NCBI GenBank assembly: GCA_025350665.1
Contig: JANXXJ010000181.1
Coordinates: 1 to 33,455 of the forward strand
Direction: 5' to 3'
Length of the DNA stretch: 33,455 nucleotides
From: Gemmatimonadota bacterium
GTDB taxonomy: Bacteria; Gemmatimonadota; Gemmatimonadetes; Gemmatimonadales; GWC2-71-9
Below the pieces are notes generated by a model. It saw only the letters and a list, made by a program, of their open reading frames with translations. It was not told where the DNA came from and made no database searches. This document shows positions 7,667 through 16,464 of this stretch, piece after piece (position 1 is the stretch's first letter; every line of letters starts with the position of its first letter). Made by a program: the position numbers and the translations under genes.

Positions 7667-9829
7667 TCAGGCGGACGGCCGGTACGGAATCTGGCGGATC
7701 CGGCGACCCGTGGCCCGGAACACCGCGTTAAGTACGGCGGGTATGACCGCGGGGACGGGCTGTTCTCCCACGCCGGAGGGCGCGTCCCCGCTCGGCACGA
7801 TGTAGACCTCGATCTTCGGCATCTGATCGATCCGCAGCACCGGGAATTCCGCGTAGCTGGTTTGTTCGGTCCGCCCGTTCTCAAACGTCACGGCCTTGCC
7901 GAGCAGCGTCGTCAGGGCCCAGGCGGCGGCGCCCTGGACCTGGGCCTCGATCCCGACCGGATCGATCGCCCGGCCGCAGTCGATAGCGCAGACCAGCCGA
8001 TGGACCGTGAAGGCCTCGCCCGCGCCCACCGACACCTCGGCCACGTGGGCGACCACCGTGCGTCGGTGATAGACGTTGCAGGCAATGCCCCGCCCGGCCC
8101 GCTGGCCGGCTCCATACTCCGGCAGGGGCTCGTGCCAGCCGGCTCGGGCGGCGGCGAGTTCCAGCACCGCCCGAAGCCGCGCCAGTCGGGGAACATCTTC
8201 CTGCCCCGCCGGCGGCGTGAGCCACGCCAGCCTCAACGCCAGCGGATCCCGGCCGGTGGCCGCGGCGATCTCGTCGAGGAAGCACTCCCGCCCCAGCAGG
8301 TTCGACGGATAGCAGACCGACCGCCACGCCCCGGTGCGGACCGGCGGCCGCTGCCGGGCAATCGCCACGGTCAGAGCCGGAAACCGATAGGGGGTATCAA
8401 AGCCACCCCAGGGTTCGTCCTCCTGGTCGGGATGGTAGGCGGCCGGGTCGAAATCGCCGAACATCGACAGATTGAAATCCGCGACCCGGTGGGACCAGGC
8501 GACGATCCGCCCCCGCCGGTCGAGTCCGGCCGTCATCCGCACGACGGCCGCCGACTGATACATGTCGTGGGCGAAATCGTCCTGCCGCGACCAGACCAGC
8601 TGGACCGGCACTTTGGCGGCCCGGGAGATTTCCGCCGCCTCGACCACGAAGTCCGCGGCGATCCGTCGTCCGAACGCCCCGCCTAACGGCATCACATGCA
8701 CTCGAACCCGGTCCGGCGGGAGCCCGAGCCGGGCCGCTACCTCCTGCCTGGCCCGATTGGGATTCTGGGTCCCGACCCAGATCTCGCAGGCGCCGGCGCG
8801 AACGTCCGCAATGGCGTTGAGGGGCTCTACCGCGCCGTGGGCCTGGAACGGGTACCGGTACTCCGCGTCAATCCGGCGAGCGGCCCCCGCCATCGCGCCG
8901 GCAGAATCCCCCTCTCGTCGCGTTACCTTCGCGGCGCCCTCAAGGCCCGACGCCAGCGAGTCCCACAGGGCGCCGGAATCACCGCCACGGCCGGCCCGCT
9001 CGTCCCATTCGACCACCAGGGCCTTCCGCCCTTCGAACGCGGCCCAGGTCGAATCGGCCACGACTGCGACGCCGTTCGAGATCTCGACCACGTCCAGCAC
9101 CCCGGCGATCCGCCGAGCCGGCTCGCCCGACCAGCGCACCAGTCTGCCGGCGGGCACGGGACACCGGGCCAGGGCGGCGAACCGCATGCCCGGCACCCGG
9201 TGGTCAATCGCAAAGACCTTGCGCCCCCGCACTACATCGCGAACGTCGAGGTGGCGAACCGGCGTTCCGAGCAGCCGGTATTTCAAAGGGGACTTGAGAG
9301 GCGGATCTGCCGGTACCGGCTGCGTCGCCGCCGAGGCGGCCAGCGCCCCGAAACCCAGATCGCGATGACTTCCTGGATGCGTGACCCGGCCCAGTTCCGC
9401 CACACACTCGGCGGCGGGCACGCCCCACTGAGCCGCCGCCGCGGCAACCAGCATCTCGCGAGCCGCGGCGGCCGCCTTTCGAAGCGGGCCCCACCGGCCA
9501 GCCACACTGTCGCTGCCCGAGGTCCCCATGTCCGGAAAATCCGGCCCCGGTTCGGCATGCTCGACCGACACCTGGTCGATCGGTACGCCGAGTTCTTCGG
9601 CCACGAGCATCGTCACCGCGGTGGCCGCACCCTGGCCCATCTCCGATTTGTCATTGATGAATGTGACCCGGCCGTCGCCGCCGATCCGGAGCCACTGGTT
9701 GGGCCGGAACGGAGCCCCGGCACCGCGATCTCGTCGGCTGTTGGGGGCACACCCGGCCGGCACGAGCCCAATGAGCAGCGCGGCCGCGCCGGCGCCGGTC
9801 GCGAGAAAGTCCCGTCGATCGAGGGTCAT
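7667..9829 (-). CDS. Tat-exported molybdenum hydroxylase large subunit (isoquinoline 1-oxidoreductase beta-like)
   Basis: A 720-aa member of the xanthine dehydrogenase/aldehyde oxidoreductase family, IorB type. The N-terminus has a twin-arginine motif (LDRRDFLATGAGAAALL), so it is exported folded with its cofactor. MGQGAATAVTMLVAEELG, YRYPFQAHGAVEPLNAIA, VMPLGGAFGRRIAADFVVEAA and RTGAWRSVCYPSN match molybdopterin-binding segments. SGVGEQPVPA near the C-terminus carries the catalytic Glu (about residue 689). Enzymes of this type work with a small [2Fe-2S] subunit (IorA) and often a cytochrome c, but neither gene is adjacent. The physiological substrate is unknown. A symporter gene lies 78 nt upstream on the same strand. 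Confidence 0.9.
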   Translation of the reverse strand: MTLDRRDFLATGAGAAALLIGLVPAGCAPNSRRDRGAGAPFRPNQWLRIGGDGRVTFINDKSEMGQGAATAVTMLVAEELGVPIDQVSVEHAEPGPDFPDMGTSGSDSVAGRWGPLRKAAAAAREMLVAAAAAQWGVPAAECVAELGRVTHPGSHRDLGFGALAASAATQPVPADPPLKSPLKYRLLGTPVRHLDVRDVVRGRKVFAIDHRVPGMRFAALARCPVPAGRLVRWSGEPARRIAGVLDVVEISNGVAVVADSTWAAFEGRKALVVEWDERAGRGGDSGALWDSLASGLEGAAKVTRREGDSAGAMAGAARRIDAEYRYPFQAHGAVEPLNAIADVRAGACEIWVGTQNPNRARQEVAARLGLPPDRVRVHVMPLGGAFGRRIAADFVVEAAEISRAAKVPVQLVWSRQDDFAHDMYQSAAVVRMTAGLDRRGRIVAWSHRVADFNLSMFGDFDPAAYHPDQEDEPWGGFDTPYRFPALTVAIARQRPPVRTGAWRSVCYPSNLLGRECFLDEIAAATGRDPLALRLAWLTPPAGQEDVPRLARLRAVLELAAARAGWHEPLPEYGAGQRAGRGIACNVYHRRTVVAHVAEVSVGAGEAFTVHRLVCAIDCGRAIDPVGIEAQVQGAAAWALTTLLGKAVTFENGRTEQTSYAEFPVLRIDQMPKIEVYIVPSGDAPSGVGEQPVPAVIPAVLNAVFRATGRRIRQIPYRPSA

Positions 9830-9907
9830 CGCTGCTTTCGGTGTTTCCTATCGCTACGGTCGCGGATCGGAGCCGGTTTCGAATCGACCGATGATGGCCG
9901 CCCTTCG

Positions 9908-11788
9908 CTACGACGCCCGCACCGGCTCCCGGTCCCAGAGGTGGTTGACCACCCAGAGCAGCGTGCCGCCGCACACCAGAAACACGGCTGAAAGCCCGAG
10001 TGCCAGAGATGACCGGCCGTAGAGGAAGTTCCCGATCGCGAAGAGCGAAGACCAGATGGTGAGACACCCGGAGACCCAACCCACGGTCGCCATGCCCATG
10101 TGATCGCCGTGGAGTGCGGCTTCTTCGAGACTGACGCCCGCTTCGACCCGGACCTTGGCCCAGCCCGGCCCCGCCGGGTGCACTTTCCGGTAGAACGCCA
10201 CCAGCACATCCCGCTTCGTCGGCTCCGCGATGAACGCGGTGACCAGCCAGGCCACCGTAGTGAACGCTACCGACACCAGCACCGCCGTCGCAAAGGGCAC
10301 GGCATGTCCGGTTTTCTTCAGCCCAAAGAAGAACACCGAAATCGTGAACGAACTCACCATCGCCGCGACCTCGCACCAGGCGCTGATCCGCCACCAGAAC
10401 CAGCGTAAGAGGTAGATCAGCCCCGTGCCCGCCCCGATCGAAATCAGGATTTCAAACGCATCCTGAGCCGAGGTCAGCACCCGGCTCAACAACGCCGCAA
10501 ACAAATAGAGCCCGATCGTGCTGACCCGGCCGACGTTCACGTAGTGCTTCTCGGTCTGGTTGGGCACCATGAACCGGCGATAGAGATCGTGAACCAGGTA
10601 GGACGAGCCCCAGTTCAAATGGGTCAGGATCGTGGATGAGTTGGCGGCGATCAGACCGCCGACCATCAGCCCCACGAACCCGACCGGAAGGAACTTGAGC
10701 ATCGCCGGAAAGGCGCTGTCGTGCCCGATCAACGCCGGGTCGGCTGCCGGGAACGCGGCCTGAATGTCCTTGAGCTCCGGGAAGATGATGATCGAACAGA
10801 GCGCCGTGATGATCCACGGCCAGGGCCGGAGGACATAGTGGGCCAGGTTGAAGAACAGCGTGCCGCCGAGCGAGTCCTTTTCGGATTTGGAGGCCAGCAT
10901 CCGTTGCGCGATGTAGCTCCCGCCGCCCGGCTCGGCCCCGGGGTACCAGTTAGCCCACCAGCTCACCGCGATCGGCAGAATGAAGATCATCAGGGCGAGC
11001 TCGCTCATCGAGAAATTGGGCAGGATGTCCAGAATCGGCTGACCGTGGCCGTCGATCGGCGCGATCACCGGGCTCCCGTTTACCATCGTCACCTGCTGCC
11101 CGCCCAACGTCGACACCAGCTTCCGGAGCCCCGCCCACGCGCCCTCCCCAACCCCGGTCCGCCGGGCCACTTCCTTGAGGCTGAACACCGCCGCGGCGAT
11201 CACCGCGGTCATCTTGATGAAGAACTGCACCATGTCGATGACCAGCACCCCCCAGAGCCCCGAGTGGGCCGCGAACACCACATTGAGCACGCCGCAGACG
11301 AGAATCGTCTGCCAGGGAGAGAGGCCGAAGAGGATGTTGGCGATCTTGCAGGCCGCCAGCGTCACCGTCCCCATGATGAAGCAATTGAAAAAGAGACCGA
11401 GATAGACCGCCCGGAACCCTCGGACCACCGAAGCGGCCTTCCCGGAATAGCGCATTTCGTAGAACTCGAGATCCGTCATCACCCCGGACCGACGCCACAG
11501 CCGGGCGAAGTAGAACACCGTCGAGATCCCCGTGAACACGAAACACCACCACTGCCAGTTCCCGGTGACACCAAACTGGCGAACCTGCTGGGTCACCCAG
11601 TTCGGTGTGTCGCTGCTGAACGTCGTGGCCACCATCGAAAGGCCCGCCAGCCACCAGGGCACCGAACGCCCCGACGCGAAGAACTCCGCGGTGCTCTTGC
11701 CGGCCCGCTTGCCGAAGAAGAGGGCCGGAACGAAGCACACCAGCAGCGACGCCAGGACGATGATCCAGTCGAGTGGTTGGAGATGCAT
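9908..11788 (-). CDS. Sodium:solute symporter (SSS/SLC5 family)
   Basis: A 626-aa inner-membrane transporter with about 13 hydrophobic segments. The first is DWIIVLASLLVCFVPALFFG and the last LALGLSAVFLVCGGTLLWVV. The GRSVPWWLAGLSMVATTFSSDTP stretch is the TM1-TM2 region of the LeuT-fold SSS family, and GLIAANSSTILTHLNWGSS matches its sodium-site helix 8. Substrate cannot be read from the sequence; sugars, organic acids and amino-acid-like compounds are all possible. The ATG at 11788 begins directly at the first membrane segment. The 103 nt upstream separate it from a divergent O-methyltransferase gene. It may share a transcript with the downstream molybdoenzyme, which hints at import of a substrate, but the 78-nt gap leaves that open. 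Confidence 0.92.
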   Translation of the reverse strand: MHLQPLDWIIVLASLLVCFVPALFFGKRAGKSTAEFFASGRSVPWWLAGLSMVATTFSSDTPNWVTQQVRQFGVTGNWQWWCFVFTGISTVFYFARLWRRSGVMTDLEFYEMRYSGKAASVVRGFRAVYLGLFFNCFIMGTVTLAACKIANILFGLSPWQTILVCGVLNVVFAAHSGLWGVLVIDMVQFFIKMTAVIAAAVFSLKEVARRTGVGEGAWAGLRKLVSTLGGQQVTMVNGSPVIAPIDGHGQPILDILPNFSMSELALMIFILPIAVSWWANWYPGAEPGGGSYIAQRMLASKSEKDSLGGTLFFNLAHYVLRPWPWIITALCSIIIFPELKDIQAAFPAADPALIGHDSAFPAMLKFLPVGFVGLMVGGLIAANSSTILTHLNWGSSYLVHDLYRRFMVPNQTEKHYVNVGRVSTIGLYLFAALLSRVLTSAQDAFEILISIGAGTGLIYLLRWFWWRISAWCEVAAMVSSFTISVFFFGLKKTGHAVPFATAVLVSVAFTTVAWLVTAFIAEPTKRDVLVAFYRKVHPAGPGWAKVRVEAGVSLEEAALHGDHMGMATVGWVSGCLTIWSSLFAIGNFLYGRSSLALGLSAVFLVCGGTLLWVVNHLWDREPVRAS

Positions 11789-11879
11789 CTCGGGGCCCTG
11801 AAGGTTGGGGAAAGACCGGCGGGACGTCCGGAAAGGTGCGCCCGGCGAGGGGACCGGCGCAACCGTGCCCGGGGCCGGA

Positions 11880-11891
11880 TAGATTTTGCGG
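11880..11891 (+). promoter_or_regulatory. Candidate -10 element for a leaderless transcript
   Basis: TAGATT (11880-11885) lies exactly 6 nt before the ATG at 11892, the TANNNT-N6-ATG layout of leaderless promoters. I see no convincing -35 and no Shine-Dalgarno sequence for this gene. The rest of the 103-nt divergent region holds nothing else clear. Confidence 0.35.
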
Positions 11892-12560
11892 ATGGAAAAA
11901 ACCTGGACCGCCGTCGACCACTATCTCACCGATCTTCTGATCGGATCCGACCCGGCGCTGGTCAACGCCCTGGTTGGATGCGACGCGGCCGGGCTGCCGG
12001 CCATCGCCGTGTCCCCACCGCAGGGCAAGCTGCTCTCACTCATGATTCGGGCCCAGCGGGCCCGTCGCATTCTCGAGATCGGCACCCTCGGCGGGTACAG
12101 CGCCATCTGGCTGGCCCGGGGGCTCGTGCCAGGCGGACGCCTGATCACCCTCGAACTCGATCCGAAACACGCGGCCGTGGCCAGCGCAAATCTGGCCCAC
12201 GCTGGACTGGCCGGGTGGACGGAAGTCCGGGTCGGACCGGCGGCAGAATCTCTCCGGCAAATGATCGCCGAAGGAATTGAGCCGTTCGATTTCGTCTTCA
12301 TCGACGCCGACAAAGTCGGCTATCCGGAGTACCTCGAATTGGTCATGAAGCTGGTGCGGCCGGGGAGCATGATCGTCGCCAACAACGTGATCCGGGACGG
12401 TGAGGTCAGCAACGCCGCCAGCGCCGACCCGCTGGTTCAGGCGATCCGGCGATACCTGCACGCCGTGGCATCGGACCGGCGCCTCGAGAGCACGGCGATC
12501 CAGACCGTCGGCAGCAAAGGTTACGACGGTCTGTCGTTCGCCGTCGTGACGTCGGGTTAG
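11892..12560 (+). CDS. Class I SAM-dependent O-methyltransferase (family 3, COMT-like)
   Basis: A 222-aa cytosolic methyltransferase that moves a methyl group from SAM to a hydroxyl of a small molecule such as a catechol. The SAM-binding motif is RRILEIGTLGGYSAIWLARG, followed by GGRLITLELDP. The divalent-metal loop FDFVFIDADKVGYPEYLE and IVANNVI (normally D-N-V) follow in order. The Asp-to-Ala change before NNV removes one usual metal ligand position, so metal dependence is uncertain. I chose the ATG at 11892 over the in-frame TTG two codons earlier. The gene converges with the TerB-like gene, and the two stop codons overlap. Confidence 0.88.
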   Translation: MEKTWTAVDHYLTDLLIGSDPALVNALVGCDAAGLPAIAVSPPQGKLLSLMIRAQRARRILEIGTLGGYSAIWLARGLVPGGRLITLELDPKHAAVASANLAHAGLAGWTEVRVGPAAESLRQMIAEGIEPFDFVFIDADKVGYPEYLELVMKLVRPGSMIVANNVIRDGEVSNAASADPLVQAIRRYLHAVASDRRLESTAIQTVGSKGYDGLSFAVVTSG

Positions 12561-13498
12561 CTCGCCACTCCGCGGATCCTGGCCATCACGTCGGTCAGGT
12601 TGAGATGCTGGGCCTGGCTCCGGATCTCGGCCTCGACCCTGGGGTAGATCCCGTTGGCGTCGCCTCGAAGTTTGGTGAACAGGGCCCGGAGATCGTCCTT
12701 CGAGATCTGGCGCCCTTGGGCATAATACTGACGAGCCGCATGGCCCAACGCGTAGGTCGTCGCAAAGGTCAATGCCACCCCCGCCGCCGCGCCCGCGACT
12801 CCGCCCGCAACGCCACCGAGCAGCCGGCCGAACAGCCCGGATGCCACCCCGCCCAACAGTTTCCGCGCGACCCCTTCCATTACCTGACCAGCCGCCCCGA
12901 TTCCCATGACGCCGGCCAGGTCCTTGGCCTGGTTCATGTCGAGCACCTGCCCATGATCCTTGCCGATCTGGTAGACCATCCGGAGCTGGAGCGGCACGAT
13001 CCCGAGCGTGGCAAGATTTTGAGGCAGCAGTTCAAGCGCGCCGGCCAGCATCGCGGTCTTGAGGATGGCATCGTCGGTGGTGGCCGGACTCGATGCCGAC
13101 GCCACCGCCACCACCTCGGGCGCCTCCGCCGCGGCCTGGGCAATACCCGCCGCCGCCGAGTCCGCGGCCGCCGTGATGCCCGGCTCGAGCTTGAGGGCCG
13201 CACGAAGTTCCATGAGGAACGCCTTCTCCCGCTCGTTGGTCAGGCCGTCGGCATTCACCACCGCCACCGCGAGTTCGTAGGCCCGGAGCCGGGTCGGCTC
13301 GTCCGGCAGCGATGCCGCCACGGCGGGCAAGCTCGCCTGGCCGCTCAGTACCTGGCGAGCGATGGTATCGTAGTCGCCCCCGCCGATATCCTTGGCGATC
13401 TGCTTGAGCTGTTCGACTTCCTCCGGACTCCGGAATCCGTCCGCGAATGCTGCCGCCAGCGCGATCGTCGCCAGCGCCTGCCGATCCTCATCCCGCAT
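12557..13498 (-). CDS. TerB-like domain fused to DUF697 membrane domain
   Basis: A 313-aa protein in two parts. Residues 1-110 are a TerB-like helical repeat with paired acidic motifs (AFADGFRSPEEVEQLKQIA and VNADGLTNEREKAFLMELR), the arrangement that binds metal in tellurite-resistance TerB proteins. After an Ala-rich linker, residues 160-260 match DUF697: LGIVPLQLRMVYQIGKDHG, then a glycine-rich membrane hairpin (GGVAGGVAGAAAGVALTF). A strong ribosome site (GGGAGGTGG) precedes the ATG, 19 nt after the DUF2911 gene. The domain pairing suggests a membrane-linked stress or metal-sensing role, but no function is established. The stop codon overlaps that of the converging methyltransferase. Confidence 0.8.
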   Translation of the reverse strand: MRDEDRQALATIALAAAFADGFRSPEEVEQLKQIAKDIGGGDYDTIARQVLSGQASLPAVAASLPDEPTRLRAYELAVAVVNADGLTNEREKAFLMELRAALKLEPGITAAADSAAAGIAQAAAEAPEVVAVASASSPATTDDAILKTAMLAGALELLPQNLATLGIVPLQLRMVYQIGKDHGQVLDMNQAKDLAGVMGIGAAGQVMEGVARKLLGGVASGLFGRLLGGVAGGVAGAAAGVALTFATTYALGHAARQYYAQGRQISKDDLRALFTKLRGDANGIYPRVEAEIRSQAQHLNLTDVMARIRGVAS

Positions 13499-13517
13499 AA
13501 CCCACCTCCCTCGAAAA

Positions 13518-14045
13518 TCAGTGCACCACGAACGCCACGATGGCGGCAGTCCGGTCCCACTCCACCCGAAGCAATCCGCCCTGGGCGCCTGGCACCACCT
13601 TGATCGTCATCATCTCGATGGCGGCCGGTAAAGGCTCGACCTTCATTTCGACCCGGCCCAGGTCCTTGGTGGCGTCGTAGTCGAGGCCCCACTGCCCGGT
13701 CTGCTTGTTGACGATCAACTGCCAACTCGCCTTGCCGGGAATGGTAAACAGGGTATAACTCCCCGCGGGCACCATCAGCGAGCCGATCATCAGCAGCTTG
13801 GTGGTGGTAAACGCCGTCGCGGCGTTGGCGCCGGTGCGCCAGACCTGGCCGTAGGGAACGAGCGAATCGAACACCGACCGGCCCCGCTTCGAAGGCCGGC
13901 CGTAGTTGACCGTGATCTGCGCGCCCCCGATCGAGACGCTGAGCGAATCCCGCGGCGACGCCACCGGCTTCTTCTGGGCCGCCACGGCTCCGACCCGGCC
14001 CAGCGCCATCGCCACCACAATCGCCCCCAGCAATCGAACGCGCAT
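13518..14045 (-). CDS. Secreted DUF2911 protein
   Basis: A 175-aa exported protein. The signal peptide ends GAVAA|QKKP. The DUF2911 core is unmistakable: ITVNYGRPSKRGRSVFDSL, VPYGQVWRTGANAATAFTT, then VPAGSYTLFTIPG and WQLIVNKQTGQWG. Proteins of this family are common in Bacteroidota and related phyla and have no known activity. The ATG has AGGAG about 10 nt upstream. It lies 67 nt downstream of the FAD oxidoreductase gene and 19 nt before the TerB-like gene, so the three could share a transcript. One of the few TTA codons not followed by Gly is here (near 13625). Confidence 0.92.
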   Translation of the reverse strand: MRVRLLGAIVVAMALGRVGAVAAQKKPVASPRDSLSVSIGGAQITVNYGRPSKRGRSVFDSLVPYGQVWRTGANAATAFTTTKLLMIGSLMVPAGSYTLFTIPGKASWQLIVNKQTGQWGLDYDATKDLGRVEMKVEPLPAAIEMMTIKVVPGAQGGLLRVEWDRTAAIVAFVVH

Positions 14046-14112
14046 ACGATACGTGCTCCTGAAACAACGAATGATGGAGTCCGGCGGACGGAGTAGTTAG
14101 GCGGGAGGCGCT

Positions 14113-15375
14113 TCAGAAATCAACCGGGGCCCGGACGGCAACGCCCAGGCCCCGCGGCACCTGGTAGTCCTCGAACCGGGCCGGGGCCAGGGTTTGCGCC
14201 CAGGCCGGGACCGCGGCCCCGGTCAACATATCCCCGATCATCTCGCCCGCGGCGAGGGACAGGTTGACCGCTCCCGCCAATCCCCGAACCACGTGCATCC
14301 CCGAGGCCGTCATGCCGATCATGGGCCGGCCGTCAGGCGACAGCGAGCGTGGCGCCGCCCGGGCCGAGAGTCGCGGGGCCGGCCCTCGATGACCGCCGAG
14401 GAGCGGAACCGACGCCGCCAGCTCGCGGAACAGGTCCTCGCCCGACAACGTGGTACCAGGGGACGGGATGCCGAGCAGGGTGGTTTCGATGACCAGGTCC
14501 CCGACGCCGCCGCCTCGAAGTGATCGCGGATTGGCCGGAAGGGCCAGATCGTCGCTCGGCACAATCACCGGCGCGGTCGGCGGCAGGAGCGCCGCTCCGC
14601 CGGCAAGCCTCGCCACAAGCCACGTGGCATCGAGTCCCGGCTCCACCAGTCCCACCCGGCGAGCCAATCGGCCGCGACCCGCTCCCGTCACGACGATTGC
14701 GCCGGCCAACAGTCGCTCGCCGCCATCCAGTCTCACGGACCAGCTCCCGTCTGCCGATTGATCCACGCCCTGAACCCGGCCCGAGACGAATTGGGCCCCA
14801 TCGAGCCGGGCCGACTCGGCCAGGCGCCCACGCAACGCGCCGCCGTCCACCCAGCCCGCCCGCCTCACGTGAAGACCGGAGTGAACTTGGCGGCCCAGGA
14901 ATGGGAACACGCTCCGTAGCGAAGCGCCCTCGAGCAAATCGAACCCATCCGGAACACCGCGGACGCCTTTCGGCGGCGACGGCAGGTACCACTCGGTGGT
15001 CGCGTGTTCCCGCAGCTGCCCACCGGTTCGGCCGACCAACCGGCCAGCCAGACTCCGAAGGCTCGACAGAGCCGCGGCCCGGCTGGCGACGAACAGGTGA
15101 CCCCGGCGATTGATCTCGAACGCCTTGCCGGGCTCGGCGTACAGGTGTTCGAGGAGATCGACCCCACGCGCCGCCAGCCTGGCGACGGATTCGTCCGCGC
15201 CCGGCCACCAGGCGGCGTAGCGCTCCTCCTCGATCACCACTGAGCCGAGGTCCCGCTCGTCGACCACGATGACCGACGCCCCACGCCGAGCCAGCCCCCA
15301 CGCCGCGGCCACCCCTTCGAGACCCCCGCCAAGCACGAGCACCGGGCCTGCAAAGGGGATTGGGTTGTTCGGCAT
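14113..15375 (-). CDS. FAD-dependent oxidoreductase of the DAO family
   Basis: A 420-aa flavoprotein of the D-amino-acid oxidase/glycine oxidase/sarcosine oxidase class. The N-terminal Rossmann motif VLVLGGGLEGVAAAWGLARRG followed by VIVVDERD binds FAD. The middle part holds the substrate domain with GWVDGGALRGRLAESARLDG and IVVTGAGRGRLARRVG. The C-terminal SPDGRPMIGMTASGMHVVRG and GAVNLSLAAGEMIGDMLTG close the FAD site as in DadA/ThiO-type enzymes. I place the start at ATG 15375 (MPNNP). The frame stays open far upstream, but only as antisense of terC. Specificity is unknown. The 156-nt divergent gap to terC holds no convincing promoter. Confidence 0.85.
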   Translation of the reverse strand: MPNNPIPFAGPVLVLGGGLEGVAAAWGLARRGASVIVVDERDLGSVVIEEERYAAWWPGADESVARLAARGVDLLEHLYAEPGKAFEINRRGHLFVASRAAALSSLRSLAGRLVGRTGGQLREHATTEWYLPSPPKGVRGVPDGFDLLEGASLRSVFPFLGRQVHSGLHVRRAGWVDGGALRGRLAESARLDGAQFVSGRVQGVDQSADGSWSVRLDGGERLLAGAIVVTGAGRGRLARRVGLVEPGLDATWLVARLAGGAALLPPTAPVIVPSDDLALPANPRSLRGGGVGDLVIETTLLGIPSPGTTLSGEDLFRELAASVPLLGGHRGPAPRLSARAAPRSLSPDGRPMIGMTASGMHVVRGLAGAVNLSLAAGEMIGDMLTGAAVPAWAQTLAPARFEDYQVPRGLGVAVRAPVDF

Positions 15376-15484
15376 TGCTCGGCTGGTCTTTCTGCAGGTG
15401 GGATGCAGCGGTAGGACGAAGGCTCGCTTTTCCCTTGCACAGCGCCGCGACCCCACCCTCTCGATATTGGGGCCCGCCGCTGCC

Positions 15485-15535
15485 ATGATTCGGCGCATGA
15501 AGACGCGGACCTCGGCCGATCGGCCGGTGATGTGA
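15485..15535 (+). other. Possible 16-codon leader ORF before terC
   Basis: A short frame (MIRRMKTRTSADRPVM) ends in TGA at 15533-15535, overlapping the terC GTG at 15532. terC itself lacks a clear Shine-Dalgarno, so translation might be coupled through this leader. It could be chance, since open frames are abundant at this GC content. Confidence 0.25.
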
Positions 15536-16464
15536 CGACCATTCCCACGCTTTGGCTGATTTTCGGCGTCGTCGTCGCCTTGGTCATGGTGGCAGATCTC
15601 GCCTTCGTCGCCCGCCACACGCTGTCCATCAAGGAAGCGGCCCGCTGGAGCGCCGTGGTCGTCATGACGGCACTGCTGTTCGGGCTGGCCGTCCTGTGGC
15701 AGGACGGCGCCAAGCCGGCCCTGGAGTACTACGCCGGCTACCTGATCGAATTGACGTTGAGTGTCGACAACCTCTTCGTCTTCCTGATGATCTTCGAATA
15801 CTTCGCCGTGCCGGCCACCGCCCAGCGGCGGGTCTTGAGCTGGGGCATCTTCGGCGCCATGGTCCTCCGCGGCTTGATGATCGCCGCCGGCGCCGCCGTG
15901 ATCGGGCGGTTCGAGTGGGTGATCTACCTCCTCGGCCTCCTCCTCCTCTACACCGCCGTCCGGATGTACCGGGATGACGACGTCCGCCTCGAACCGGAAC
16001 GGAACCCGCTGGTCCGGCTGACCCGGCGACTGGTGCCGATGACCGGTGCATTCGAAGGGGACCGCTTTTTCGTGAAGAGCCGGGCCGGATGGCTCGCCAC
16101 GCCGCTCTTGCTCGTCGTGGTGATCGTGAACTGGACCGATGTGGTCTTCGCCATCGACAGTGTACCCGCCATCTTCGCCGTCACTCGCGATACCTTCATC
16201 GTGTTCAGCTCGAACGTGCTGGCCATCCTCGGTCTCCGCGCCTTGTTCTTCGTACTCGCCGACCTGATGACCCGCTTCGCCTACCTCAAGCCTGGCGTGG
16301 CCCTCATTCTGGCGTTCGTCGGATTCAAGATGGTCGCGAGCTACTGGATTCACCTGTCGACCGGGCTCTCCCTCGGGGTGATCTTGGCCGTGCTGGTGAT
16401 TTCGGTGATCCTGTCGATGGTGAAACTCAAGGCGGCATCCCGCCAAGGCTCCGGACCGGTTTGA
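15532..16464 (+). CDS. TerC/Alx family integral membrane protein, probable metal (Mn) exporter
   Basis: A 310-aa inner-membrane protein with about nine hydrophobic helices. The two family signatures are present: YLIELTLSVDNLFVF (Asp79, Asn80) and WTDVVFAIDSVPAIFA (Asp203, Asp209). These acidic residues lie in membrane helices and are thought to bind the ion. The length and the arrangement around RDTFIVFSSNVLAILGLRALFF match E. coli Alx, a manganese exporter, better than tellurite-specific TerC. The start is a GTG at 15532. I looked for a yybP-ykoY manganese riboswitch upstream and did not find one. The TGA stop shares its A with the ATG of the next gene (TGATG). Confidence 0.92.
   Translation: MTTIPTLWLIFGVVVALVMVADLAFVARHTLSIKEAARWSAVVVMTALLFGLAVLWQDGAKPALEYYAGYLIELTLSVDNLFVFLMIFEYFAVPATAQRRVLSWGIFGAMVLRGLMIAAGAAVIGRFEWVIYLLGLLLLYTAVRMYRDDDVRLEPERNPLVRLTRRLVPMTGAFEGDRFFVKSRAGWLATPLLLVVVIVNWTDVVFAIDSVPAIFAVTRDTFIVFSSNVLAILGLRALFFVLADLMTRFAYLKPGVALILAFVGFKMVASYWIHLSTGLSLGVILAVLVISVILSMVKLKAASRQGSGPV

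Noticed and set aside
10721-12280. 519-aa plus-strand frame over the symporter
   Set aside because: Antisense to a complete transporter; very rich in His, Arg and Glu, without hydrophobic core or motif.
15376-15531. yybP-ykoY manganese riboswitch upstream of terC
   Set aside because: The conserved loop sequences of that riboswitch are not present in the 156-nt gap.
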